This document shows, piece after piece, positions 53,687 to 61,808 of a stretch of DNA of 64,000 bases; positions within the stretch are counted from its first letter, which is position 1; the number at the start of each line of letters is the position of its first letter. The DNA comes from an uncultured Porphyromonadaceae bacterium (GTDB lineage: Bacteria > Bacteroidota > Bacteroidia > Bacteroidales > Muribaculaceae). Location of the stretch: contig URMS01000004.1 in assembly GCA_900548975.1 (NCBI GenBank), positions 1 through 64,000 on the forward strand, in the 5' to 3' direction. Position numbers and translations under genes: made by a program. The notes below the pieces were generated by a model. It had not been told where the DNA came from. It did no database searches and saw only the letters and a list, made by a program, of their open reading frames with translations.

Positions 53687-55858
53687 ATGAAGCTTATTAT
53701 CATGCTGCCGGCGCTGATGCTGTGCACACTCGCTTCCTGCGACGGCAGCGGCAGCCCCGAACCCGTAGATTATGTCAACCCCTATATAGGCAACATCAGC
53801 CATCTGCTGGTGCCGGCGTACCCCAACGTGCATCTGCCCAACAGCATGCTGCGCATGGTGCCCGAACGCGGCGACTATACATCGGACCGCCTCAACGGTC
53901 TGGCCGTGACAGTGACCAATCACCGCGAAAAATCGGCGTTCAACCTGTCGGTGGTACAGGGCGACAGCGCGGCCATAAGGCCCGTGACATCCTACAGCTA
54001 CGACAACGAGGACCTGCGGCCCTACCGCTACTCCGTGTTCCTCGATGAGGCCGGCATAGGCGTGGATTTCGCACCGGCGGCTCAGTCGGCCGTCTATGAG
54101 CTCACCTTAAAGAGTGCCGAAGCACCCAGTCTGGTGCTCAACTCCCGCAACGGCGCCCTCCAGACCTCGGGCAACGCCATAAAAGGGTATCAGAACCTCG
54201 ACAACGGCGTGAAGATATACCTCTACATGGAAACTGCCCAGCAGCCCGACAGCAGTATCACTCTTGCCGACGGCAACGATGCCTGCATGGCCCTGCGATA
54301 TGCACCCGGCACCGACCGGCTGAACATACGCTACGGCGTATCGTTCATCAGCGAGGAACAGGCCGAGCGCAATCTCCGTCGTGAGATAAGCAACTACGAC
54401 GTCGACTCGGTCGCGGCCGCCGCACGCAAGATATGGAACGATACTCTCGGCCGTATCGAAGTCGAGACCGACAACGAGGACGACCTTACCCTCTTCTACT
54501 CATCGCTCTACCGCATGCACGAGCGTCCGGTATGTCTGAGCGAGGACGGCCGCTACTTCAGCGCCTCCGACGGCCGCGTACACGACGACGAAGGCCATGC
54601 CTTCTACACCGACGACTGGATCTGGGACACCTACCGAGCAGCGCACCCTATGCGGGTGATCATAGAGCCGGAGCTGGAGCTGAACATACTGCGCTCGTAT
54701 CTGCGCATGGCCTCTCAGACCGACAGCCTGTGGATGCCCACCTTCCCCGAAATCACCGGCGATACGAGGCGCATGAACTCGAACCACGGTGTCGCCAGCA
54801 TAGCCGACGCCTATGCCAAGGGCCTGACCGATTTCGACCTCGGACTCGCCTACGAGGCATGCCGCCGCGGCATCGAGAACAAGACACTGGCTCCGTGGTC
54901 GGGTCTTCCCGCGGGCGAACTCGACCGCTTCTACAAAGAGCGCGGCTACATACCGGCGCTCGCACCGGGCGAGACCGAATATATAGCCGAGGTGCATTCG
55001 TTCGAAAAACGGCAGCCTGTGGCCGTGACCCTCGGCACCGCCTACGACCAGTGGTGTCTCAGCCGTCTGGCCGGCTTTTTAGGCAAGGAAGCCGACAGTG
55101 TGCGCTATGCCGCCGCATCGATGAATTATCGCAATCTCTTCAACCCCGACACCCGCTTCTTCCACCCGAAAGACTCGGCCGGCAACTTCATCGAGCCATT
55201 CGATTACCGCTGGCCCGGCGGCATGGGAGCGCGCGAGTACTATGGCGAGAACAACGGCTGGATATACCGCTGGGACGTCCCCCACAACGTAGCCGACCTG
55301 ATCGAGCTTATGGGCGGCGCGAACAGCTTCTGCAACGAGCTCGACCGCACCTTCAACGAGCCTCTCGGCCGCAGCAAATTCGACTTCTATTCGCAGCTGC
55401 CCGACCATACAGGCAACGTAGGCCAGTTCTCCATGGCCAACGAGCCGAGCCTCCATGTGCCGTATCTCTACAACTACGCGGGCCGTCCGTGGATGACCCA
55501 GAAGCGCATACGCTCGCTCATACGCCAGTGGTTCCGCAACGACCTGATGGGCATTCCCGGCGACGAGGACGGCGGCGGCATGACAGCCTTCGTGGTCTTC
55601 TCGATGCTCGGCTTCTACCCTGTGACACCCGGGCTGCCCGAATACCAGATAGGCTCGCCGATGTTCGACCGCGCCACCATCCACCTGCCCGGCGGCAAGA
55701 CATTCGAAATCGTAGCGAAAAACAACTCGGAACACAACAAATACATACAGTCGGCCACTCTCAACGGACGCCCCTTCGACACCACCGTATTGCGCCACTC
55801 CGACCTGGCCGAAGGCGGTACACTCGTCTTTGAAATGGGCCCCGAAGCTCGCCGCTAA
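53687..55858 (+). CDS. GH92 family glycoside hydrolase (alpha-mannosidase) lipoprotein
   Basis: A 723-residue GH92 enzyme, a Ca2+-dependent exo-alpha-mannosidase family. A lipoprotein signal peptide (LCTLASC, C18) places it at the membrane surface. It starts with VDYVNPYIGN and has the diagnostic GIPGDEDGGGMTAFVVFS followed by GFYPVTPGLPEYQIGSP. Such enzymes trim mannose from host N-glycans or yeast mannan. It follows coaE by nine bases and precedes an acetyltransferase gene. The GNKGDE consensus reads GIPGDE here, a small deviation next to the catalytic acid. Confidence 0.93.
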   Translation: MKLIIMLPALMLCTLASCDGSGSPEPVDYVNPYIGNISHLLVPAYPNVHLPNSMLRMVPERGDYTSDRLNGLAVTVTNHREKSAFNLSVVQGDSAAIRPVTSYSYDNEDLRPYRYSVFLDEAGIGVDFAPAAQSAVYELTLKSAEAPSLVLNSRNGALQTSGNAIKGYQNLDNGVKIYLYMETAQQPDSSITLADGNDACMALRYAPGTDRLNIRYGVSFISEEQAERNLRREISNYDVDSVAAAARKIWNDTLGRIEVETDNEDDLTLFYSSLYRMHERPVCLSEDGRYFSASDGRVHDDEGHAFYTDDWIWDTYRAAHPMRVIIEPELELNILRSYLRMASQTDSLWMPTFPEITGDTRRMNSNHGVASIADAYAKGLTDFDLGLAYEACRRGIENKTLAPWSGLPAGELDRFYKERGYIPALAPGETEYIAEVHSFEKRQPVAVTLGTAYDQWCLSRLAGFLGKEADSVRYAAASMNYRNLFNPDTRFFHPKDSAGNFIEPFDYRWPGGMGAREYYGENNGWIYRWDVPHNVADLIELMGGANSFCNELDRTFNEPLGRSKFDFYSQLPDHTGNVGQFSMANEPSLHVPYLYNYAGRPWMTQKRIRSLIRQWFRNDLMGIPGDEDGGGMTAFVVFSMLGFYPVTPGLPEYQIGSPMFDRATIHLPGGKTFEIVAKNNSEHNKYIQSATLNGRPFDTTVLRHSDLAEGGTLVFEMGPEARR

Positions 55859-55870
55859 TCCACTTCCGCT

Positions 55871-56443
55871 ATGACAGAAAACACCCGTGATGTATTCGCC
55901 CTTCTTGGTTCGGGCGAATGGATGGACGGCTTTGCCGACGGAATCGGCGAGGCGCTGTCGCGATGCGAAGAGCTATGCTTTCGGCTCAACAACACCTCTC
56001 CTGCCGACCGTACCGCCAGGGAAGCTATCGCCCGGAAGATTTTCGGGCGTATAGGCTCGCGGTTTGTAATCCACAGCCCCTTTTTCTGCGATCTGGGATT
56101 CAACATACACATCGGCGAGAACTTTACCGGCAATTTCAATCTCACCATTCTCGACGAGGCCGATGTGACCATAGGCGACAACGTGTTCATCGGTCCCGGC
56201 ACCACGCTTTGCACCGTAATCCATGCTTACGACGCCGGCCGACGCAATGCCGGCATCATGCGCGCCCTGCCGATAACGATACACGACAACGTATGGATAG
56301 CAGCCAATGTGACTGTGCTGCCCGGAGTGACCATAGGCGAAAGAGCCATCATAGGAGCCGGCAGCGTCGTGACCCGCGATGTGGCCCCCGGCACAATCGT
56401 GGCCGGCAATCCCGCCAAATACGTCCGTAACACGGACGACTAA
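55871..56443 (+). CDS. Sugar O-acetyltransferase (left-handed beta-helix, Maa/NodL-like)
   Basis: A 190-residue acetyl-CoA-dependent O-acetyltransferase with hexapeptide repeats across about 75-185 (LGFNIHIGENFTGNFN, VTIGDNVFIGPGTTL, GVTIGERAIIGAGSVVTRDV, GNPAKYVR). The catalytic histidine is in TVIHAYDAGRRN. It resembles maltose or galactoside acetyltransferases. It starts 12 bases after GH92. The acceptor sugar is unknown. Confidence 0.88.
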   Translation: MTENTRDVFALLGSGEWMDGFADGIGEALSRCEELCFRLNNTSPADRTAREAIARKIFGRIGSRFVIHSPFFCDLGFNIHIGENFTGNFNLTILDEADVTIGDNVFIGPGTTLCTVIHAYDAGRRNAGIMRALPITIHDNVWIAANVTVLPGVTIGERAIIGAGSVVTRDVAPGTIVAGNPAKYVRNTDD

Positions 56444-56497
56444 GGGCGCAAGATGCAAAAAAGCGGGCTAATATGCCGTAATGTCGTTTTTTTTTGC

Positions 56498-56505
56498 GAC
56501 CTTTG
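56498..56505 (+). promoter_or_regulatory. Possible -7 box of the lpx operon
   Basis: GACCTTTG, one mismatch from TAnnTTTG, 30 bases before the lpxD start. Confidence 0.35.
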
Positions 56506-56535
56506 CATCTTGAATTGCCACAATCTTTGACAGTA

Positions 56536-57564
56536 ATGCAGTTTACAGCACAGCAGATAGCTAACTATATAGGCGGACAAGTGGACGGAGACCCCAATGC
56601 CGCAGTATCGACATTCGCAAAAATCGAAGAGGCCGGACCGGGCGCATTGACCTTTCTAGCCAATCCTAAATATACGCATTTCATCTACGACACCAAGGCT
56701 ACAATAGTGTTGGTGAATAATAACTTCGAGGCCGAGCAACCGGTTTCTGCAACACTTATACGTGTTGCGGATCCATACGGCTCGCTTGCAAAGCTACTTG
56801 AGCTTGCATCCACAGCCATGCGCCCTGTCATGACCGGCATCGAACAGCCCTGCCACATATCCGATGGCGTAGAAGTGCCCGAAGGATGCTATGTTGGCGC
56901 TTTCGCATATATAGGCCATGGCGTGAAGCTTGGCAAGAATGTTAAAATCTATCCTCAGAGCTATATCGGCGACGGCTGTGAAATCGGCGACGATACCATC
57001 GTATACGCCGGAGTGCGCATATACCACGGCTGCCGCATAGGACGCCGCTGCGTACTGCACAGCGGCGCTGTGATTGGCGCCGACGGTTTCGGCTTCGCAC
57101 CCGACGCCGACGGAGTATACCACAAAATCGAGCAGATCGGTATCGTGGAGATCGACGACGATGTTGAAATCGGCGCCAACACCACTATCGACCGCTCCAC
57201 CATGGGCCGCACCCACATAGAGCGCGGCGTGAAGCTCGACAATCTCATCCAGGTGGCCCACAACGTAGAAATAGGCCACGATACCGTCATGGCTTCGCAG
57301 GTGGGTATCGCCGGCTCCACCAAAATCGGCTCGAACTGCATGTTCGGCGGCCAGGTGGGCATATCGGGCCATATCACCATCGGCGACCGCACTCATATCG
57401 GCGCCCAGAGCGGCATTCCCAAAAGCGTCGCTGCCGGAAGCCGCATAATGGGTTCTCCCGCACTGCCCATAGGCGACTTCGGCCGCCTGTGCGCCTACCA
57501 GAAGAAACTTGGCGAACTGTTTGCCAAGGTGAGAGAACTCGAATCGAAACTGAATAATAACTAA
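56536..57564 (+). CDS. lpxD: UDP-3-O-(3-hydroxyacyl)glucosamine N-acyltransferase LpxD
   Basis: A 342-residue enzyme for the third step of lipid A synthesis. The N-terminal uridine-binding domain ([39 protein letters not shown]) is followed by many hexapeptide repeats and a C-terminal helix ([15 protein letters not shown]). I chose 56536 because the upstream in-frame extension overlaps the promoter and is not LpxD. First gene of lpxD / lpxC-fabZ / lpxA. Confidence 0.96.
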   Translation: MQFTAQQIANYIGGQVDGDPNAAVSTFAKIEEAGPGALTFLANPKYTHFIYDTKATIVLVNNNFEAEQPVSATLIRVADPYGSLAKLLELASTAMRPVMTGIEQPCHISDGVEVPEGCYVGAFAYIGHGVKLGKNVKIYPQSYIGDGCEIGDDTIVYAGVRIYHGCRIGRRCVLHSGAVIGADGFGFAPDADGVYHKIEQIGIVEIDDDVEIGANTTIDRSTMGRTHIERGVKLDNLIQVAHNVEIGHDTVMASQVGIAGSTKIGSNCMFGGQVGISGHITIGDRTHIGAQSGIPKSVAAGSRIMGSPALPIGDFGRLCAYQKKLGELFAKVRELESKLNNN

Positions 57565-57591
57565 ACCTCATTACCTCATATTTTTACTTCC

Positions 57592-58974
57592 ATGAAGCAG
57601 GTAACATTGAAAGGCGAGTTCACCGTCGAAGGCAAAGGTCTTCACACCGGCGCTCACCTGAAAGCCACATTCTGCCCGGCTCCCGACAACCACGGATACA
57701 AGATACAACGCACCGACCTTGAGGGAGAACCCACCATCGACGCTCTTGCCGAAAACATAGTAGCCACCCAGCGCGGCACCGTAGTAGGCAAAGGCGACAT
57801 AACAGTGAGCACCATCGAGCATGCCATGGCGGCTCTCTATGCCCTCGGCATCGACAACTGCCTGATACGCGTCGACGGCCCCGAGATTCCTATCCTCGAC
57901 GGCAGCGCCAAGCCTTTTGTAGACGCAATACTGAGCGTCGGCACCGAAGAGCAGAAAGCCGACAAGGACTTCTTCTATGTGAAGCACAAGGTAGAGGTAG
58001 TGGATGCCGAGACCGGCTCGAAACTCATGCTCCTTCCCGACGATGAATTCAGCCTCGATGTGAAGGTGAACTTCGAATCCGATGTTCTCGACAACCAGTA
58101 TGCCACTCTCGACCATATCGCCGATTTCGCCGAGGAGATATCGCCCGCCCGTACATTCGTATTCGTGCGCGACGTTGAGCCCCTCCTCAAGGCAGGACTC
58201 ATCAAGGGCGGCGACCTCGACAACGCCATCGTTATCTACGAAAGCCCCAAGACCCAGGCCGAGCTCGACCATATCGCCGATGAAATGGGTGTGCCCCGCC
58301 ACGACGCCTCGGTTTTCGGCTACATCAACGAGAAACCGCTCTTCCACTCCAACGAACCGGCCCGCCACAAGCTCATGGACCTTATCGGCGACATCGCCCT
58401 GATAGGCCGTCCGCTTCGCGGCCGCGTGATAGCCACCAAGCCCGGCCACACCATCAACGCACAGCTGGCCAAAGCCATACGCTCGGAAATCAAGCGTCAG
58501 GAAGTACAGGCACCCCAGTACAATCCCAACGCCGAGCCGCTGATGGACAACAACACCATACGCCGCTTCCTGCCCCACCGCTATCCCTTCCTGCTCGTCG
58601 ACAAGATTATCGACAAGAGCGACAACTATATCGTGGGCGTGAAGAATGTGACCACCAACGAGCCTTTCTTCCAGGGTCACTTCCCCCAGGAACCGGTGAT
58701 GCCCGGCGTACTGCTTGTAGAAGCCATGGCCCAGACAGGCGGTCTGCTGGTGCTCAGCGTAGTCGACGAGCCCGAACGCTATTCGACCTACTTCATGAAG
58801 ATCGACAACGTGAAGTTCCGTCAGAAAGTGGTTCCCGGCGACACACTGCTGTTCCATGTATCGTTCATGACACCGCTGCGCCGCGGCATGGCCGTGATGA
58901 AAGGCCGCGCTTTCGTAGGCGAGAAAGTGGTATGCGAATGCGAGTTCATGGCTCAGATTATCAAGAATAAATAA
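57592..58974 (+). CDS. lpxC-fabZ: LpxC-FabZ fusion: UDP-3-O-acyl-GlcNAc deacetylase and 3-hydroxyacyl-ACP dehydratase
   Basis: A 460-residue bifunctional protein typical of Bacteroidetes. Residues 1 to about 305 are the Zn-dependent deacetylase LpxC (IEHAMAALYALG, LDGSAKPFV, HKLMDLIGDIALIG with the metal ligands H, H and D). Residues about 315-460 are the FabZ dehydratase (IRRFLPHRYPFLLVDKI, catalytic GHFPQEPVMPGVLLVEAMAQ). It joins the committed step of lipid A synthesis to fatty-acid elongation, which compete for the same hydroxyacyl-ACP. Confidence 0.97.
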   Translation: MKQVTLKGEFTVEGKGLHTGAHLKATFCPAPDNHGYKIQRTDLEGEPTIDALAENIVATQRGTVVGKGDITVSTIEHAMAALYALGIDNCLIRVDGPEIPILDGSAKPFVDAILSVGTEEQKADKDFFYVKHKVEVVDAETGSKLMLLPDDEFSLDVKVNFESDVLDNQYATLDHIADFAEEISPARTFVFVRDVEPLLKAGLIKGGDLDNAIVIYESPKTQAELDHIADEMGVPRHDASVFGYINEKPLFHSNEPARHKLMDLIGDIALIGRPLRGRVIATKPGHTINAQLAKAIRSEIKRQEVQAPQYNPNAEPLMDNNTIRRFLPHRYPFLLVDKIIDKSDNYIVGVKNVTTNEPFFQGHFPQEPVMPGVLLVEAMAQTGGLLVLSVVDEPERYSTYFMKIDNVKFRQKVVPGDTLLFHVSFMTPLRRGMAVMKGRAFVGEKVVCECEFMAQIIKNK

Positions 58975-58992
58975 ACCAAAATCAAGCGAAAC

Positions 58993-59766
58993 ATGATTCA
59001 TCAACTGGCTTGCGTACATCCCGATGCCAAGATAGCCGACGGCGTGGAAGTGGGACCATTCACCACCATAGCCGACAATGTGGAAATAGGTGAAGGCTGC
59101 AAAATCGGCAGCAATGTCACCATAATGCCGGGAGCCCGCATAGGCCGCAACGTTACTATATTTCCAGGGGCTGTGGTAAGCGCCATACCCCAGGACCTCA
59201 AATTTCACGGCGAGGAAACCGTAGCAATCATCGGCGACGGAACCACGCTGCGCGAATGCACCACCGTGAACCGCGGCACAGCCTCCAAAGGCAAGACCGT
59301 GGTCGGGTCGAACACACTGCTGATGGCCTACACCCACGTGGCCCACGACTGCGTGATAGGCAACAACGTGATAGTGAGCAATGCCACTCAGTTCGCAGGC
59401 GAAGTGGTGGTCGACGATTTCGCCGTTATAGGCGGCGGCAGCCTTATCCACCAGTTCTGCCACATAGGCTCGCATGTGATGCTGCAGGGCGGCGCATTGG
59501 TGAACAAGGACATTCCGCCCTATATCCGCGCCGCACGCGAACCCATATCGTATGCCGGCATTAACATCGTAGGCCTGAAGCGGCGCCGCTTCTCCAACGA
59601 AACTATCACCGAAATCGAGGAAATCTACCGTCTTCTGTACAACTGCGGCATGAATGTGAGTGAAGCAGTGGCACACATCGAGAGCGAGGTGACCCCGAAC
59701 GAAATACGCGACACTATCCTCAATTTCGTCAAGAACTCCGAACGCGGCATAGTCCGCGGCTACTGA
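58993..59766 (+). CDS. lpxA: Acyl-ACP:UDP-N-acetylglucosamine O-acyltransferase LpxA
   Basis: A 257-residue first enzyme of lipid A synthesis. It has a left-handed beta-helix (VHPDAKIADGVEVGPFTTI and repeats), the catalytic histidine in AYTHVAHDCVIGNN and the C-terminal helical domain (GLKRRRFSNETITEIEEIYRLLY). It is the last gene of the lipid A operon, 18 bases after lpxC-fabZ. An A+T-rich inverted repeat follows its stop codon. Confidence 0.97.
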   Translation: MIHQLACVHPDAKIADGVEVGPFTTIADNVEIGEGCKIGSNVTIMPGARIGRNVTIFPGAVVSAIPQDLKFHGEETVAIIGDGTTLRECTTVNRGTASKGKTVVGSNTLLMAYTHVAHDCVIGNNVIVSNATQFAGEVVVDDFAVIGGGSLIHQFCHIGSHVMLQGGALVNKDIPPYIRAAREPISYAGINIVGLKRRRFSNETITEIEEIYRLLYNCGMNVSEAVAHIESEVTPNEIRDTILNFVKNSERGIVRGY

Positions 59767-59770
59767 AATA

Positions 59771-59850
59771 AATTATGAATTAAGGATTATGAATTATGAA
59801 TTACCGGCTAATGCACAGAATTCATCATTCATAATTCATCATTCATAATT
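59771..59850. repeat. A+T-rich imperfect inverted repeat between lpxA and rnpB
   Basis: About 32-base arms at 59771-59802 and 59819-59850 made of short ATTATGAATT/AATTCATCATTCAT units, complementary with few mismatches. It resembles the small ATTATGAATT-type intergenic repeats common in Bacteroidetes. It may end lpxA transcription. Confidence 0.6.
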
Positions 59851-59858
59851 AGATATAG

Positions 59859-60236
59859 AATCCGGCCGGAGGGTCCGTCGCGCGTTCTTCCTGTAAAGGG
59901 CGTGAGGAAAGTCCGGGCAACACAGAGCACCATATTTCCTAACGGGAAGCTATCGGTAACGGTAGAGTAATGTGACAGAAAACGACCGCCCGCTCCGGCG
60001 GGTAAGGGTGAAAAGGCGAGGTAAGAGCTCACCGGGCGCGACGGCGACATCGCGCGCCGCACATCTTATGGGTTGCAAGGTCAAGTATACCGGCATCTAA
60101 GGGCTGCTCGTCCATTGCCGGGGGGTAGACTGCTCGCCGCTCCTCCGGGAGCCAGATAAATGACGGACGGTGCTGTGCATCTCTCTTTAGGGAAAGTACA
60201 CACGCCACATAACCCGGCTTATACTCCGACCGGATT
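59859..60236 (+). ncRNA. rnpB: RNase P RNA (class A)
   Basis: The catalytic RNA that matures tRNA 5' ends. The conserved GAGGAAAGTCCGGGC lies near 59909, the ACAGAG region follows, and the 3' part has the CACATAACCCGGCTTA region near 60209. The ends pair as P1: AATCCGGCCGGAG at 59859-59871 with CTCCGACCGGATT at 60224-60236, one G-U pair. A T-run at 60234-60241 provides termination. Frames drawn across it are not genes. Confidence 0.95.
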
Positions 60237-60244
60237 TTTTTATT

Positions 60245-60269
60245 TCAACTTTCGCAAGCTCAAAGTTGA
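60245..60269. repeat. Dispersed palindromic repeat, copy 2
   Basis: A 25-base element with arms TCAACTTT and AAAGTTGA around CGCAAGCTC; it matches the reverse complement of 4655-4678 except for one extra A. It lies just after rnpB. Confidence 0.6.
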
Positions 60270-60341
60270 AGTGAATATAGTTTAAAGTGAAAATTCAGGC
60301 TGTGCCTGAGTTAAGACAATACTTCTTAATAGCTTCTGCGC

Positions 60342-60803
60342 ATGGCAAAAGATGAATGGTTCACATTTCCCGCCACCGACGACAACGGCCACACCATAAT
60401 CGTTACCGGTCGTGTCGACGTGGATAAATACCGCTCGCGCGAGCGCAACAGCATACGCGTGGAAGTGACTCTGCCCTACACTCCCGAAGGCGATCTCTGC
60501 TTTCCCGGCGAAAAAGATGCCGAACTACTAGAAAAAATTACCGATGCTTTCGAGGAAGGCCTCAAGGGCAAAAATACGGCTCTCCTTACGGGCATATACA
60601 CAGGTGCGGGCGAACGCAACTGGGTGTTCTATACTTTCAGCACCGATGTTTTCGGATCTTTCCTGAACCGCACTCTCGCTCCCTTCCCGCTGCTGCCCCT
60701 GAAAATATATGCCGAAAACGACCCCGACTGGGCCGAATACGACGAAATGCGGGCGGTCTGCGCCACTGTTGTCGACGCGGGCACTTCCGACATCATCGAT
60801 TAG
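60342..60803 (+). CDS. DUF695-like protein
   Basis: A 153-residue cytoplasmic protein, probably of the DUF695 family, of unknown function. The N-terminal KDEWFTFPATDDNGHTIIVTGRV, the central TALLTGIYTGAGERNWVFYTF and the C-terminal IYAENDPDWAEYDEM fit the family. It has no signal peptide. It is followed 24 bases later by a GH43 lipoprotein. Confidence 0.65.
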   Translation: MAKDEWFTFPATDDNGHTIIVTGRVDVDKYRSRERNSIRVEVTLPYTPEGDLCFPGEKDAELLEKITDAFEEGLKGKNTALLTGIYTGAGERNWVFYTFSTDVFGSFLNRTLAPFPLLPLKIYAENDPDWAEYDEMRAVCATVVDAGTSDIID

Positions 60804-60827
60804 ATTCCTCCTCCCCCACCTCCGACC

Positions 60828-61808
60828 ATGAAAAAACTCCTTCCCCTCCTTCTGCTCCTGCTTGTATCGTGCGGCAGCAGACACACCGACACGGCAAGCG
60901 CCGACACCGAATACACCACCCCGCTCGACTCGATAGTACTGAGCGATCCCTTCGTGCTGGCCGACTCCGCCACTCAGACATACTACATGACCGGCACAGG
61001 CGGCAAAATGTGGAAAAGCAAGGACCTCGCGATGTGGGCCGGCCCCTACGATGTCGTGGAAATCGACACTGCTTCGTGGATGGGCCCCGAGCCAATGATA
61101 TGGGCGGCCGAACTTCACCCATACAACGGCAAGTACTACTATTTCGCCACTTTCACCAACCGTGCCGACAGCATCGGCACCTTCAGGGGCGCGCGCCTGG
61201 AACGCCGTGCCTCGCACATACTGGTGTCCGACCGCCCCGACGGTCCCTACCGTCCCATATCGGACAAGCTGATACTTCCGGCCGACAAGCTCACCCTCGA
61301 CGGCACTTTCTGGGTCGACACCGACGGCAAGCCCTATATGGTGTACTGCTGGGAGTGGCTTCAGAACTGGGACGGCACCATAGAGAAAATAGAACTTGAA
61401 CCCGACCTCTCGGCCCCCGCTGGCGAAGGCACCATACTGTTCCGGGCATCCGACTCGCCCTGGAGCCGCGAGATCGTCGACGGCAAAGAGGGCCCGAACC
61501 GCGTGACCGACGGCCCCTTCCTTTTCCGTACCGGAAGCGGGCGTCTGGGCATGCTCTGGACAAGCTGGGTATACGACGTATATACCCAGGGCGTAGCGTA
61601 CTCCGAAAGCGGCACCCTCGACGGCCCGTGGACGCAGCAGGCACAGCCGGTGACACCGCCGAACTTCGGACACGGCATGCTGTTCCGCACCTTCGACGGA
61701 CGCACCCTCATGTCGGTGCACAGCCACGACGACAGCCGGGGCTATTACCACCGTCAGCCACGGTTCTTCGAGGTCGACCTCGGCGGCGACTCGCTCATCG
61801 TAAAGTAA
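60828..61808 (+). CDS. GH43-family glycoside hydrolase lipoprotein
   Basis: A 326-residue exported lipoprotein (signal LLLLLLVSC, C17) with a five-bladed beta-propeller GH43 fold. The first catalytic aspartate is in LSDPFVLAD, the pKa-modulating aspartate in LDGTFWVDTDGKPYMVYC and the acid glutamate probably in NRVTDGPFL-adjacent blades. Family members act on arabinan or xylan side chains. It converges on the TonB-type receptor gene, whose 3' end overlaps its own by 14 bases. Confidence 0.85.
   Translation: MKKLLPLLLLLLVSCGSRHTDTASADTEYTTPLDSIVLSDPFVLADSATQTYYMTGTGGKMWKSKDLAMWAGPYDVVEIDTASWMGPEPMIWAAELHPYNGKYYYFATFTNRADSIGTFRGARLERRASHILVSDRPDGPYRPISDKLILPADKLTLDGTFWVDTDGKPYMVYCWEWLQNWDGTIEKIELEPDLSAPAGEGTILFRASDSPWSREIVDGKEGPNRVTDGPFLFRTGSGRLGMLWTSWVYDVYTQGVAYSESGTLDGPWTQQAQPVTPPNFGHGMLFRTFDGRTLMSVHSHDDSRGYYHRQPRFFEVDLGGDSLIVK

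Noticed and set aside
57571..59676. 701-codon minus-strand frame across lpxC-fabZ and lpxA
   Set aside because: Shadow frame spanning two certain genes on the other strand.
59829..60062. Minus-strand 77-codon frame
   Set aside because: Lies within the RNase P RNA gene.
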